A DNA stretch of 64,000 bases from the NCBI GenBank assembly GCA_963704505.1, contig OY969912.1:2852001-2916000 (forward strand), read 5' to 3'. The translations under genes and the position numbers were made by a program. Under the pieces are notes generated by a model. The model saw nothing but the letters and a program-made list of their open reading frames with translations, was not told where the DNA came from and did no database searches. Source of the DNA: VRUE01 sp963704505. GTDB taxonomy: Bacteria; Actinomycetota; Thermoleophilia; Solirubrobacterales; 70-9. Shown here in pieces: positions 55,179 through 63,793 of this stretch (the stretch's first letter is position 1; each line of letters opens with the position of its first letter).

Positions 55179-56788
55179 GCGGCGACCGGCGGCGGTCGCG
55201 GAGCCGCCTCGGAAGCGTCGAATTTCCTTGCCGGCAGGTTCCCGGTGAAGAAGAAGGAGACGACGACCAGCAGCGCCGCGGCCAGGAAGGCGATCTTCAG
55301 CGCCGAGACCTGGGCGTCTTCGTAGTGGGAGACGAGTGTGCCGGTCGTCTCCGGGTCCAGGTCCTCTGCTTCCGCGGCGGCTCGGACCTGGTCGGCGCTG
55401 ACGAAGCTGACCCCGGCGCTGACCTTGACGTTGACCGTCTGCTCGACGTCGTTGGAGATGCGGGGATCGCCGGCGACGCTGCCCGTGAATGACCCGATCA
55501 GCGCGCTGATCACGATCGCCCCGAGCAGGGCGGTTCCCAATGAGGAACCGAGCTGTTGAGCCGTGAACTGCAGCCCTCCCGCCTCGCTGCGATCGCTGTC
55601 TTCGACCGAGGACTGGACGACGTTTCCGAGCTGGGACACGATCAGCCCCATGCCGACCCCCAGAACCCCCATGGCGATCAAGAACGAAGAGTTGTCGAGT
55701 TGCGGCTCGATCGTGTCAAGGAGGAGCAGGGCGGCGACCAGATCGATGACGAGGCCGACGCGGACCAGGGCCCTGGCGGGAAAGCGTTTCGCCAAAGCCG
55801 AGCCCGCGAGGGCGGCGACGAATAGGCCGATCGAGGCCGGCAGCATGCGCACGCCGGTCTCGAGCGCGTCGAGCCCCTGCACGATCTGGAGGAAGAGCGG
55901 AACGGTGAAGAAGATCCCCATGAGGATGAGGTTCTGGGCGAGGAGCATCGCCAGGCCGCTGCGCAGGCGCGGGATCTTGATCAGGCCGAGGTGGACGAGC
56001 GGATCCTCGCCGCGGCGCTCGCGCCTCGCCTCCCAGGCCCGGAACCCGGCGAGGATCAGGCCACCGGCAGCGATCACGAACGGGGTGAGCGAGAGGCCGA
56101 AGGGCTCGATCGGCGAGCTGCGCGGCAACAGCCAGCCCCAGTTGCTCGCCTGCAGGACCCCGAGGACCATGACGCTGAGCCCGGAGGCGGAGAGAATCCC
56201 ACCGACCCAGTCGAGCTGCGGAATCGGCCCGGTCCGCTCCGGCTCTTTGATCAGGCGCATCCCCGCCAGGATGCCGAGCACCACGACCACCTCGCCGGCG
56301 AAGACCACCCGCCAGCTCAGCTCGGTCGTCGCCCAGCCGCCGAGGATCGGGCCGACCGCGATCCCGGCGCCGGCGACACCGCCGAGCACGCCGTAGGCCA
56401 GGGCCCGGTCCTGCCCGCGGAAGTTCGAGGCGACCAGGGCGACCATCGCCGGCAGCACCATCGCGGCGCCGATCCCCTCGAGCACCGACCAGCCGAGCAT
56501 CAGGCTGGGAACGTTCCAGGAGGCCGCGGTGAGGGCCGAGCCGCACCCGTAGATGACGAGCCCGATCGCAAAGATGCGCCGTCGTCCGAGGATGTCCCCG
56601 AGCTTGCCGCCGATCAGCATCAGGCCTGCCATCACCAGCGCGTAGAAGGCGATCACGATCTGGATCGTCGTCACCGTCGTGTCGAAGTCAGCGACCAGCT
56701 GGGAGATCGCGACGTTCATCACCGCCTGGTCGAGGACCATCAGGAACTGCGCCGCGCCGAGAACCGTGAGCACCCCCCACTTCGCCAT
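55175..56788 (-). CDS. MFS drug exporter, DHA2 family
   Basis: A 537-residue 14-TMS exporter: TM1 motif FLMVLDQAVMNVAISQLVAD, motif A GGKLGDILGRRRIF, motif C VAGAGIAVGPILGG, and a large insertion near the C-terminus (residues about 440-500, GDPRISNDVEQTVNVKVSAG) outside the membrane, a feature of some actinobacterial DHA2 proteins. ATG at 56788. Substrate unknown. 20 bp separate it from the DUF2252 gene on the same strand. Confidence 0.9.
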   Translation of the reverse strand: MAKWGVLTVLGAAQFLMVLDQAVMNVAISQLVADFDTTVTTIQIVIAFYALVMAGLMLIGGKLGDILGRRRIFAIGLVIYGCGSALTAASWNVPSLMLGWSVLEGIGAAMVLPAMVALVASNFRGQDRALAYGVLGGVAGAGIAVGPILGGWATTELSWRVVFAGEVVVVLGILAGMRLIKEPERTGPIPQLDWVGGILSASGLSVMVLGVLQASNWGWLLPRSSPIEPFGLSLTPFVIAAGGLILAGFRAWEARRERRGEDPLVHLGLIKIPRLRSGLAMLLAQNLILMGIFFTVPLFLQIVQGLDALETGVRMLPASIGLFVAALAGSALAKRFPARALVRVGLVIDLVAALLLLDTIEPQLDNSSFLIAMGVLGVGMGLIVSQLGNVVQSSVEDSDRSEAGGLQFTAQQLGSSLGTALLGAIVISALIGSFTGSVAGDPRISNDVEQTVNVKVSAGVSFVSADQVRAAAEAEDLDPETTGTLVSHYEDAQVSALKIAFLAAALLVVVSFFFTGNLPARKFDASEAAPRPPPVAA

Positions 56789-56808
56789 CAGCAGAACCTA
56801 GCTCTCGC

Positions 56809-58191
56809 TCAGGCGTCCTCGGCGGCCAGCCGACCCGTGGAGATCGCCTCGACCATGGCGGCGTGATCGCGTTCGTTCTGATCCGCGTAGCGGCGCGAGA
56901 ACTCGGCGATCGCCAGGTCGAAGACATCGCCGGCGCCGAGGTAGGCGCCGATCGCGGTCGAGTCGCCCGAGCGCGCGTGGGCGCGGGCGAGGGTCCAGCC
57001 GCAGAGGCGCGCGTATACCTCGAGCCCGTTCGGGTCCATCGTCTCGATTTCGGTCGAGCCCTTGCCGTCCCAGAGCTGGCGCACGTAGAAATCACGTTCG
57101 TTGCCGTCGAGCCCCTCGACGTGGCACCAACCGAGGAAGCTGTCGCTGGCCGCCTGGGTCAGCCACTGGCCCTCGACCACCCGCTGGCCGTGGTTGTCGA
57201 ACTCGCTCTTCCCGGCGTAGGGCTCGAGCACGGAGGGCTGCGCCTCCTTCGCCTGCAGGAACAGAGGGTCCCCGTCGTCGCGGCCGGTGAGCAGCATGAT
57301 CCAGGCACGGGTGCCGACGCTGCCGACACCGACCACCTTGTGGGCGATGTGGCGGAAGGTGTAGGACTCGAGCAGCCTGCGGCGATCGTCCTTGAGCGAC
57401 TCGCCGTAGCGATTGACGACGTCGCGCAGGGTCGCTTCGATCTCGCCTTTCGGCCCGTCGTCGGGGATCAGCTCCTCGATCGGGACGATCAGCGGCGGCC
57501 GGCTGACGATTCGCAGCTCGCCGTCGACCTGGTGGGTGAGCTTGCCGAGGGCCCTGAGGCTGTCCTTGGAGCGCGCCTTGGCGGCCCCCTTCTCGGCCCG
57601 CGCGAAGGCCTTCTTGCTGACCGCCGCGCGCAGCCGCTCACGGATCATGTCCTCGTCCAGCCTCGCGTACCAGATGTCCAGGTAGCGCTGTCCACCGAAG
57701 CCCCGCACCGACTCGCGGTACTCACCCAGCAGGGCGGCCAGAACCGCGTCTCGCTGCTTGCGCCCGAAGCCGTTCTCGCGGGCGGCGATCTCGAAGCTGG
57801 CAGCGAGCCGCTTGACGTCCCACTCCCAGGGCGCCGGCAGCGTCTCGTCGAAATCGTTGAGGTCAAAGACCAGGCGCCGGTCGGGGGCGGCGAAGATGCC
57901 GAAGTTGGAGAGGTGGGCGTCGCCGCAGGCCTGGACCCGAAAGCCCGAGTCCGGGGTGGCCGCGAGGTCGGCGGCCATGACCGCCGCCGCGCCGCGGTAG
58001 AAGGTGAAGGGCGAGACCGCCATGCGGCCATGGCGGATCGGGACGAGCTCCGGTACCCGGGTGGCGGACTGGCCCTCGAGGATCTCGATCGGGTCGTGGC
58101 GGTCGGACGCGGGGCCCCATTCCCCGTGCGAGGAGCGGGGTGCGCCGGAGCGGGCCGCCTTGCCGGCGGCGGCGCACTCCGCGACCGTCAT
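56809..58191 (-). CDS. DUF2252-family protein
   Basis: A 460-residue protein of a family common in Actinobacteria and resembling protein-kinase-like or aminoglycoside phosphotransferase folds. Conserved pieces: SPFTFYRGAAAVMAADLA, CGDAHLSNFGIFAAPDRRLV, DLNDFDETLPAPWEWDVKRL, and VGSVGTRAWIMLLTGRDDGD. Function unknown. The frame is open further upstream but the ATG at 58191, overlapping the next gene's stop (TGATG), gives the family N-terminus. Translation is therefore probably coupled to the membrane protein gene. Confidence 0.88.
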   Translation of the reverse strand: MTVAECAAAGKAARSGAPRSSHGEWGPASDRHDPIEILEGQSATRVPELVPIRHGRMAVSPFTFYRGAAAVMAADLAATPDSGFRVQACGDAHLSNFGIFAAPDRRLVFDLNDFDETLPAPWEWDVKRLAASFEIAARENGFGRKQRDAVLAALLGEYRESVRGFGGQRYLDIWYARLDEDMIRERLRAAVSKKAFARAEKGAAKARSKDSLRALGKLTHQVDGELRIVSRPPLIVPIEELIPDDGPKGEIEATLRDVVNRYGESLKDDRRRLLESYTFRHIAHKVVGVGSVGTRAWIMLLTGRDDGDPLFLQAKEAQPSVLEPYAGKSEFDNHGQRVVEGQWLTQAASDSFLGWCHVEGLDGNERDFYVRQLWDGKGSTEIETMDPNGLEVYARLCGWTLARAHARSGDSTAIGAYLGAGDVFDLAIAEFSRRYADQNERDHAAMVEAISTGRLAAEDA

Positions 58192-58943
58192 CAGACCGTC
58201 GGGGCGGGCGGCGCCGGTGCCGCGGGGGGTGCCGTGGCGATTTCGCCGGCGAGCTCGAAGTAGATGATGCTGACCGCGATCGAGAAGATCGGAGCGGTGA
58301 TCGCGCTGGCGACGATCGAAGCGATGATGACGCCGCCGACTCCGATCGCGGCGCCGATCAGGACGAGGACCGCCTGGATCAAGACGATGATGATCAGGAT
58401 CAGAATCAGGGCCAGGAAAACGGACCAGCCATGGCCCTTGACCAGTTTCCAGCTGCGGCCGAAGGCGTCGATCGCGCCGATCCCCTCGACGACGATCGCC
58501 GGGGCTCCTGCCGCCCACATCGTGATCAGGAACAGACCCGGAATGATCACCAGGAACAGGCCGACGGCGACCCCGATCCCGTAGAGGATCCCGAAGATGA
58601 TCAGTGAGCCGATCGCCGGGGTCGCGGCTGAGAAGAGATCGCCCATCGAGTGGTCTCGTCTGCCGTCGCGGACGTCCTGGACGAGGTGGACTACGAAGCC
58701 TACGAAGACGGCATAGCCGATCAGCCTGACGATCGTCGCGAGCAAGCTGAAGATGATGCCCCCGACGCTGTCGAGAAGGCCGGCGACGAGGCCGACGATC
58801 ACGAAGACGGCCAGCGCTCCACCGATCAGGGCCGCGAAGTTGTCGCGGTAGACCGAAAAGGTCTCGTTGACCACGTCGCCCGCGCGAATCTCCCCCTGCG
58901 GTTGAGGTGATCCGGACGGCGGTTGTGGGCTGATTGCCTCCAT
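58191..58943 (-). CDS. multi-spanning membrane protein, glycerophosphodiester phosphodiesterase membrane-domain-like
   Basis: A 250-residue protein with about six membrane segments: LIGGALAVFVIVGLVAGLLD, TIVRLIGYAVFVGFVVHLVQ, IGSLIIFGILYGIGVAVGLF, VFLALILILIIIVLIQAVLV. The N-terminal GEIRAGDVVNETFSVYRDNF and the WSVF and PAIVVEG patterns resemble the membrane domain found in glycerophosphoryl phosphodiesterases and in many unannotated actinobacterial proteins. No catalytic domain is attached. ATG at 58943. Confidence 0.75.
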   Translation of the reverse strand: MEAISPQPPSGSPQPQGEIRAGDVVNETFSVYRDNFAALIGGALAVFVIVGLVAGLLDSVGGIIFSLLATIVRLIGYAVFVGFVVHLVQDVRDGRRDHSMGDLFSAATPAIGSLIIFGILYGIGVAVGLFLVIIPGLFLITMWAAGAPAIVVEGIGAIDAFGRSWKLVKGHGWSVFLALILILIIIVLIQAVLVLIGAAIGVGGVIIASIVASAITAPIFSIAVSIIYFELAGEIATAPPAAPAPPAPTV

Positions 58944-58996
58944 TGTCAGCCCCGATCCTATGCCTTAGGGACCGGGGCTGGGCAATGGGCGGACGA

Positions 58997-60226
58997 TCAG
59001 ACCGTTGCGGCGGCCTGCTCGGCCTGGCTGGCCTCGGACTCTTTGGCCTGCTGTTCGGCCTCGGGCCGGGGCTCTTCGGCCTGGCGGGGCAGAAGCACTT
59101 CTTTGGCGATCACGAGGCGCTGGATCTGGCTCGTGCCCTCGTAGAGCTGCATGATCTTCGCGTCGCGCATCAATTTCTCGACCGGGTACTCCTTGATGAA
59201 GCCGTAGCCGCCGTAGACCTGCACGGCGTCGACGGTGATCTCCATCGCCGAGTCGGCGGCGAAGCGCTTGGCCATCGAGGAGACCTTGCTATTGCGGATG
59301 CCCTGGTCGAGCATCCAGGCCGAGTTCCAGACGAGGAGGCGGGCCGCCTCGACCTTTGTCGCCATGTCGGCGATCATGAACTGGATCGCCTGGTGCATCG
59401 CGATCGGGACGCCGAACTGCTGACGTTCTTTCGAGTAGTCGGTCGCGTACTCGGTGGCGGCGCGACCGATTCCGACGGCCATCGCCGAGACCCCGGGACG
59501 GGTCCGGTCGAGGGTCATCATCGCCAGTTTGAATCCCTTGTTTTCCTCGGCCAGGAGGTTCTCGGCCGGGACCTCGACGTCGTTGAAGGAGATGGTCGCG
59601 GTGTTGGACGCCCGCTGGCCCATCTTGTCCTCCTTCTTGTCGACGGTGACGCCATCGGCGTCGGCGTCGACGACGAAGGCGCTGATCCCTCGGTGTCCGG
59701 CCTCGGGGTCGGTCTTCGCGAAGACGGTGAAGTAGTCAGCGTAGGTGCCGTTGGTGATGAAGCACTTGGAGCCGTTGAGGACGTACTTGTCGCCCTGCTT
59801 GACGGCGCGGGTCTTCATCCCCGAGACGTCGGAGCCGGCATCCGGCTCGGTCAGCCCGAAGGAGGCCAGCTTGGGCTCCTCGCTGAGCATGCCGAGGTAC
59901 TTCTTCTTGGTCTCCTCGGAGCCGCCGATCGTGACCGGGGCGGAGGCGAGGCCGTTGGCCATCAGCGAGGTGCCGATGCCGGAGCAGCCCCAGCCCATCT
60001 CCTCCTCGATCAGGCAGCCGGAGAGGTAGTCGAGGCCCGGGCCGCCGTAGGCCTCCGGGATGTGGGTGTTCATCAGCCCCACCTCCCAGGCCTTCTTGAT
60101 CACGTCCGCGGGCCAGCCGCCGTCTTTGTCCAACTCCCAGGCGACGCTCCGCATGTCTTTCTCGGCGAAGCTGTGGGCCAGCTCGCGCAGATCCTTCTGC
60201 TCGTCGGTCAGGGTGAAATCAACCAC
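58997..60226 (-). CDS. acyl-CoA dehydrogenase
   Basis: FAD enzyme for the first step of fatty-acyl-CoA oxidation. The 409 residues include LASFGLTEPDAGSDVSGM, the C-terminal GGYGFIKEYPVEKLMRD and catalytic Glu loop QLYEGTSQIQRLVIAKEVL. The C-terminal 30 residues after the catalytic domain (RPEAEQQAKESEASQAEQ) are an unusual polar tail. GTG at 60224-60226 with an AAGGAGC site 9 nt upstream. Substrate chain length cannot be judged. Its upstream region contains a TetR-type palindrome, so it is probably fatty-acid or acyl-CoA induced. Confidence 0.94.
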   Translation of the reverse strand: MVDFTLTDEQKDLRELAHSFAEKDMRSVAWELDKDGGWPADVIKKAWEVGLMNTHIPEAYGGPGLDYLSGCLIEEEMGWGCSGIGTSLMANGLASAPVTIGGSEETKKKYLGMLSEEPKLASFGLTEPDAGSDVSGMKTRAVKQGDKYVLNGSKCFITNGTYADYFTVFAKTDPEAGHRGISAFVVDADADGVTVDKKEDKMGQRASNTATISFNDVEVPAENLLAEENKGFKLAMMTLDRTRPGVSAMAVGIGRAATEYATDYSKERQQFGVPIAMHQAIQFMIADMATKVEAARLLVWNSAWMLDQGIRNSKVSSMAKRFAADSAMEITVDAVQVYGGYGFIKEYPVEKLMRDAKIMQLYEGTSQIQRLVIAKEVLLPRQAEEPRPEAEQQAKESEASQAEQAAATV

Positions 60227-60307
60227 CGGTCGGTGCTCCTTTTCGTCAGTTGAGCGTTCTCTAAAGCTGTTTCGTGGGGGCGCCGCCGGTCGGGCGGACG
60301 CTACCGA

Positions 60308-60323
60308 TTGACTGGTCAGTCAA
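60308..60323. promoter_or_regulatory. TetR-type operator upstream of the acyl-CoA dehydrogenase
   Basis: TTGACTG-GT-CAGTCAA, perfect 7-bp arms, 82 bp before the start at 60226 and 58 bp before the divergent gene at 60381. The TGAC...GTCA form is typical of TetR regulators of fatty-acid and acyl-CoA genes; the regulator is not in the window. Confidence 0.6.
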
Positions 60324-60380
60324 CCAACGCGAAAGAGTAGCGGATGCTTCCGCGCCAGGCCGCTGTCTACTCTTGAGCCG

Positions 60381-60806
60381 ATGGCCTTGGACAGCGGCAC
60401 CGTGCTGATCCTGATCACCCTCGTGGTGCTGCCGATCGCGGCCGTTTCCTTTGCGCGCTCCGGTGGCGCCTGGAGCCGGGTGGGCAAGGGGGCCTTCGGG
60501 ATGGAGGAGCCGCCACCGCCGCAGCCGGAGGGGACGGTCGACAAGGCCGCGCAGGCGGCCGAGGCGCGGCAGATGCTCGAGGCGAAGTCCTACCGACGCC
60601 AGCGCGAAGGCAAGCCGGCGATCGACATCGAGGCCGAGCTGCGCGAGCTGCTCGCCGAGGCCTCCCCGGAGGTCGCCGTCGACGACGAGCTGCGCGACGA
60701 GGTCCGCCGCCTGGTGATCGCCCGCAACGAACGAAGGATGCGCCGCGGGGAGGATCCGCTCGACGTCGAGGCGGAGACCGAGCGCCAATTGCGTGAGTTT
60801 GCGTAG
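60381..60806 (+). CDS. small membrane-anchored protein, unknown
   Basis: A 141-residue protein with one N-terminal membrane helix (SGTVLILITLVVLPIAAVSF) and a long charged helical cytosolic domain (about residues 55-141: QAAEARQMLEAKSYRRQREG, IDIEAELRELLAEASPE). Part of the C-terminal half recalls small actinobacterial helical proteins that end in REF. No family name can be given. ATG at 60381; overlap of the next gene's alternative start is possible. Confidence 0.6.
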   Translation: MALDSGTVLILITLVVLPIAAVSFARSGGAWSRVGKGAFGMEEPPPPQPEGTVDKAAQAAEARQMLEAKSYRRQREGKPAIDIEAELRELLAEASPEVAVDDELRDEVRRLVIARNERRMRRGEDPLDVEAETERQLREFA

Positions 60807-60816
60807 GATTTCGGCC

Positions 60817-61155
60817 ATGTCGGGCACAGCCAAGGAGAACGTGTACGAGGTCGACGACCTGCTGGTGCAGCCGGGGACCTATTTCAACCCCCAGACCGAG
60901 GTCCTGGTGATCGTCGATGACTCGACCTCACTCGACCAGGAGGTCTTCAACATGGAGGACTACGAGGGGGCCGACTGGGTGCGCGTCTCCGATGACGTGC
61001 CGGTCGACGAGGACCGGCGCGACAAGGCCCTCGAGGACTTCCAGACCCACTACCACCCGGGATCTACCGGCTCGGTCTCCGAAACCGCCCTCGAGCAGGG
61101 CGACGACGAGCTCGACGAGGACGAGCCGGGCCAGGAGCCCGGACGCGAGGACTAG
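60817..61155 (+). CDS. small acidic protein, unknown
   Basis: A 112-residue protein: folded-looking first 70 residues (KENVYEVDDLLVQPGTYFNP, EVLVIVDDSTSLDQEVFNME) and a very acidic tail (DDELDEDEPGQEPG). The ATG at 60817 is chosen over a GTG at 60793 that lies inside the previous gene; a GTAGGA site precedes it. Its TAG stop overlaps the bcp start codon (TAGTG). Function unknown; conserved acidic partners of Bcp are not known to me. Confidence 0.62.
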   Translation: MSGTAKENVYEVDDLLVQPGTYFNPQTEVLVIVDDSTSLDQEVFNMEDYEGADWVRVSDDVPVDEDRRDKALEDFQTHYHPGSTGSVSETALEQGDDELDEDEPGQEPGRED

Positions 61156-61625
61156 TGCCGGAAGCGGGGCAGGACGCGCCCGACTTCTCGCTGCGCGACC
61201 AGGACGGCACCGAGGTGAGCCTCGCCGGGATGCGCGGCGAGACGGTCGTCCTCTACTTCTATCCGCGGGCCGAAACCCCGGGCTGCACGACCCAGGCCTG
61301 CGGCATCCGCGACCGCGGTGACGAGTACGCGGCGGCGGGCGCCAGGGTGATCGGCGTCTCCCCCGACGAGCCCGAGGCCCTGAAGAAGTTCGCCGGCAAC
61401 CACGGGCTCGGCTTCACGCTGCTCTCCGATCCCGATCACTCGGTGGCCGAGGCTTACGGAGCTTGGGGAGAGAAGTCGATGTACGGCAAGAAGTACATGG
61501 GCATCCTGCGCTCGACCTACATCATCGGCGCCGACGGCAAGATCGCCCGCGTCTTCCCGAAAGTCCAGCCCAAAAAGCACGACAAACTCGTGCTCAAGGC
61601 GCTCGACGAACTGGCCGCCGCCTGA
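61155..61625 (+). CDS. bcp: peroxiredoxin, Bcp/PrxQ family
   Basis: Thiol peroxidase reducing H2O2 and organic hydroperoxides. The 156 residues carry DFSLRDQDGTEVSLAGMRGE, the peroxidatic motif FYPRAETPGCTTQACGIRD with Cys five apart (peroxidatic then resolving), and GVSPDEPEALKKFAGNHGLG. Electron donor not identifiable. GTG at 61155 shares its first base with the preceding stop, so it is coupled to the acidic protein gene. Confidence 0.95.
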   Translation: MPEAGQDAPDFSLRDQDGTEVSLAGMRGETVVLYFYPRAETPGCTTQACGIRDRGDEYAAAGARVIGVSPDEPEALKKFAGNHGLGFTLLSDPDHSVAEAYGAWGEKSMYGKKYMGILRSTYIIGADGKIARVFPKVQPKKHDKLVLKALDELAAA

Positions 61626-61626
61626 C

Positions 61627-62628
61627 TCAGGCGCTGAGGACGACGACCAGTAAGAACACGGAGTAGAGGGCGAACCAGCCGATCACCGCGGGCAGCTTGA
61701 AGACGCCGGAGCGGTGCAGGCTGAAGTAGGCGAGCAGGCCGCCGGCGACACCAAGGCCGATCGAGAGGACCGCCTTGCTGTCGAGCGACCAATCGGTGAA
61801 GACCAGGCCGATCCCCACCGGGATCGTCGACTGGAAGACCATCGCGCCGCTGATGTTGCCGAGTGCCAGCGCGTCCTTCCCTTCGCGGACCCAGAAAAAG
61901 CTGTTGACCTTCTCCGGCAGCTCGGTCGCCAGTGGGGCCAGGATCAGGGCGAGGATCAGGGCGTCGACGCCGATCTGGTCGGCGATCCCGAGGAGTTCTT
62001 CGACGAAGAGGTGGGCGCCGCCGACCATCGCCGCCAGCCCGACCAGTAGCTGGAGCACGCAGAGGCCCAGCGCCGGGTCGGTGCGCCGCTCCGGGCGGCG
62101 GTCGAAGACGAGCGGGTTGAGGGTCTCCTCGCCCTGGACCTCCCCCCCGGCCCGCAGCGTCCTGGTCACATAGAAGAGGTAGGCGGCCACGAAGGCGATC
62201 CCGATCACGATGCGCACGCCCGCCGGCGGCCCCCATGAGAGGGCGCCGGCGGCGGCGAAGAAGGCGAGGAAGAACAGCAGGTCGCGCTCCAGGGTCGGGC
62301 CGTGGGCTTCCAGGCGGATGCCCTGTGCGCGGCGGTCCCGATAGAGGAAGGCGAAGAGGCCGACGAGACCCATCGCCAGGGTCGCGAGCAGGAAAGGGGC
62401 GCCGACGATCGCCCCGATCGCGACGTCTTCGGAGCCCTCGGTGGCGTCGAGCAGGGCGACGATCGCGATCAGGGTCTCGGGGGTCGCCGTGCCGACCGCG
62501 GCGAGGATGCTGCCGACCGCCCCCTCCCCCAGCCCGAGGCGGTGGCCGATCCACTCGATCGCGTTGGTGAAGAGCAGGGCGCCGGCCAGGACCATGGCGA
62601 AGCTGACGATCAGCAGGACGTAGCTCAT
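61627..62628 (-). CDS. CaCA-family cation/Ca2+ antiporter (YrbG-like)
   Basis: A 333-residue membrane antiporter. The two alpha-repeats of the sodium/calcium exchanger family are seen: GTATPETLIAIVALLDATEG (about residues 45-64) and LAPLATELPEKVNSFFWVRE with NISGAMVFQSTIPVG (about 235-275). About ten membrane segments. Probably exchanges Ca2+ (or other cation) for Na+ or H+. ATG at 62628; 28 bp after the stop of the next CaCA gene upstream. Confidence 0.9.
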   Translation of the reverse strand: MSYVLLIVSFAMVLAGALLFTNAIEWIGHRLGLGEGAVGSILAAVGTATPETLIAIVALLDATEGSEDVAIGAIVGAPFLLATLAMGLVGLFAFLYRDRRAQGIRLEAHGPTLERDLLFFLAFFAAAGALSWGPPAGVRIVIGIAFVAAYLFYVTRTLRAGGEVQGEETLNPLVFDRRPERRTDPALGLCVLQLLVGLAAMVGGAHLFVEELLGIADQIGVDALILALILAPLATELPEKVNSFFWVREGKDALALGNISGAMVFQSTIPVGIGLVFTDWSLDSKAVLSIGLGVAGGLLAYFSLHRSGVFKLPAVIGWFALYSVFLLVVVLSA

Positions 62629-62656
62629 GGGCAGGCCTCGAGCCTACGGCAGCCGG

Positions 62657-63793
62657 TCAGGCGTAATAGAAGGCGATGCCGAAGACGAGGTAGACCGCGA
62701 GCAGCTGGACACCCTCGAACCAGGTCGACTCGCCGTCCTGGGTGACGTAATTGGCGATCAGGATCGCGATCAGGATCGCCCCCAGCTCGAAGCCGTTGAA
62801 GACGAGGGCCAGCGGGTGCGGGCCGATGAAGAACGACGCGAGAACCAGGACGGGGGCGACGAACAGGGCGACCTGGGCGCTCGAGCCGATCGCAATGTTG
62901 ACCGCGAGGTCCATCTTGTCCTTGCGGGCGACTAGGACCGCCACCCAATGCTCGGCGGCGTTGCCGACGATCGCGACGACGATCACGCCGATGAAGAACT
63001 CGGAGAGGCCCGCCGACTTCGAAGCTTCGCTGATCGAGCCGACCAGGACCTCGGACATGACCCCGACCAGAACGCCGGCGATCGCCAGCGCGATCACCGA
63101 CTTGCGCACCGACCACCCCCAGCTGTCCTCGTCCTCATACTCGGGATTGAAGAGGTCACGATGGGTCTTCAGCGAAAAGACCAGGCCGAGGACGTAGGTG
63201 ACGATCAGAACGCCGGCGACGGCGAGCGAAAGGTGCTCGACGGTCGAGCCGTAGTCGATCAGCTCGGCCCCGGGCTGCGGCAGGCCCTTACCCTCGACCA
63301 GCTCGAAGATCGCGGGCATGATCAGCGCCGCGGCGGCGAGCAGGAGCATCGAGGTCTGGACGCTGGCGCTGGTCCTGCTGAAGGTCTGTTTCTCGCGGCC
63401 AATCCCGCCGGCGAGCATGGCGCCGCCGAGGACGAGCAGGATGTTGCCGATGATCGAGCCGACGATCGAGGCTTTGACGACCTCGTGCAGCCCCTGGCCG
63501 AGGGCAAAGAGGGCGATGATCAGCTCCGGCGCGTTGCCGAATGTGACGTTCAGGAGGCCGCCGATCCCCGGGCCCGACTTCGCCGACAGCTCCTCCGTCG
63601 CCCGCCCCATCAGCGCCGCCGTGGGAATGATCCCGAGTGCCGCCGTGGCGAAGACGAGCCCCGCCGTGGCGCCGGCGATGTCCAGTGCCAGGGCGACCGG
63701 AATCAGCGGCGCCAGCAGGTAGGGCCAGCCGTATGGACTCTTGAAGAAGGCCGCGTTGAAGCGGCGAGCGTCTACTGGAGCTGTTTCACGCAC
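62657..63793 (-). CDS. Ca2+/H+ antiporter, CAX family
   Basis: A 378-residue cation/proton exchanger with CAX alpha-repeats: NVTFGNAPELIIALFALGQG and IVGSIIGNILLVLGGAMLAG in the first half, VAIVGNAAEHWVAVLVARKD with NIAIGSSAQVALFVAPVLV in the second, and an acidic loop EYEDEDSWGW between. GTG at 63793 is preferred over ATG 63832 because the latter overlaps the upstream gene more deeply; the GTG overlaps it by 22 nt. Together with the next gene it makes a tandem antiporter pair. Confidence 0.92.
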   Translation of the reverse strand: MRETAPVDARRFNAAFFKSPYGWPYLLAPLIPVALALDIAGATAGLVFATAALGIIPTAALMGRATEELSAKSGPGIGGLLNVTFGNAPELIIALFALGQGLHEVVKASIVGSIIGNILLVLGGAMLAGGIGREKQTFSRTSASVQTSMLLLAAAALIMPAIFELVEGKGLPQPGAELIDYGSTVEHLSLAVAGVLIVTYVLGLVFSLKTHRDLFNPEYEDEDSWGWSVRKSVIALAIAGVLVGVMSEVLVGSISEASKSAGLSEFFIGVIVVAIVGNAAEHWVAVLVARKDKMDLAVNIAIGSSAQVALFVAPVLVLASFFIGPHPLALVFNGFELGAILIAILIANYVTQDGESTWFEGVQLLAVYLVFGIAFYYA

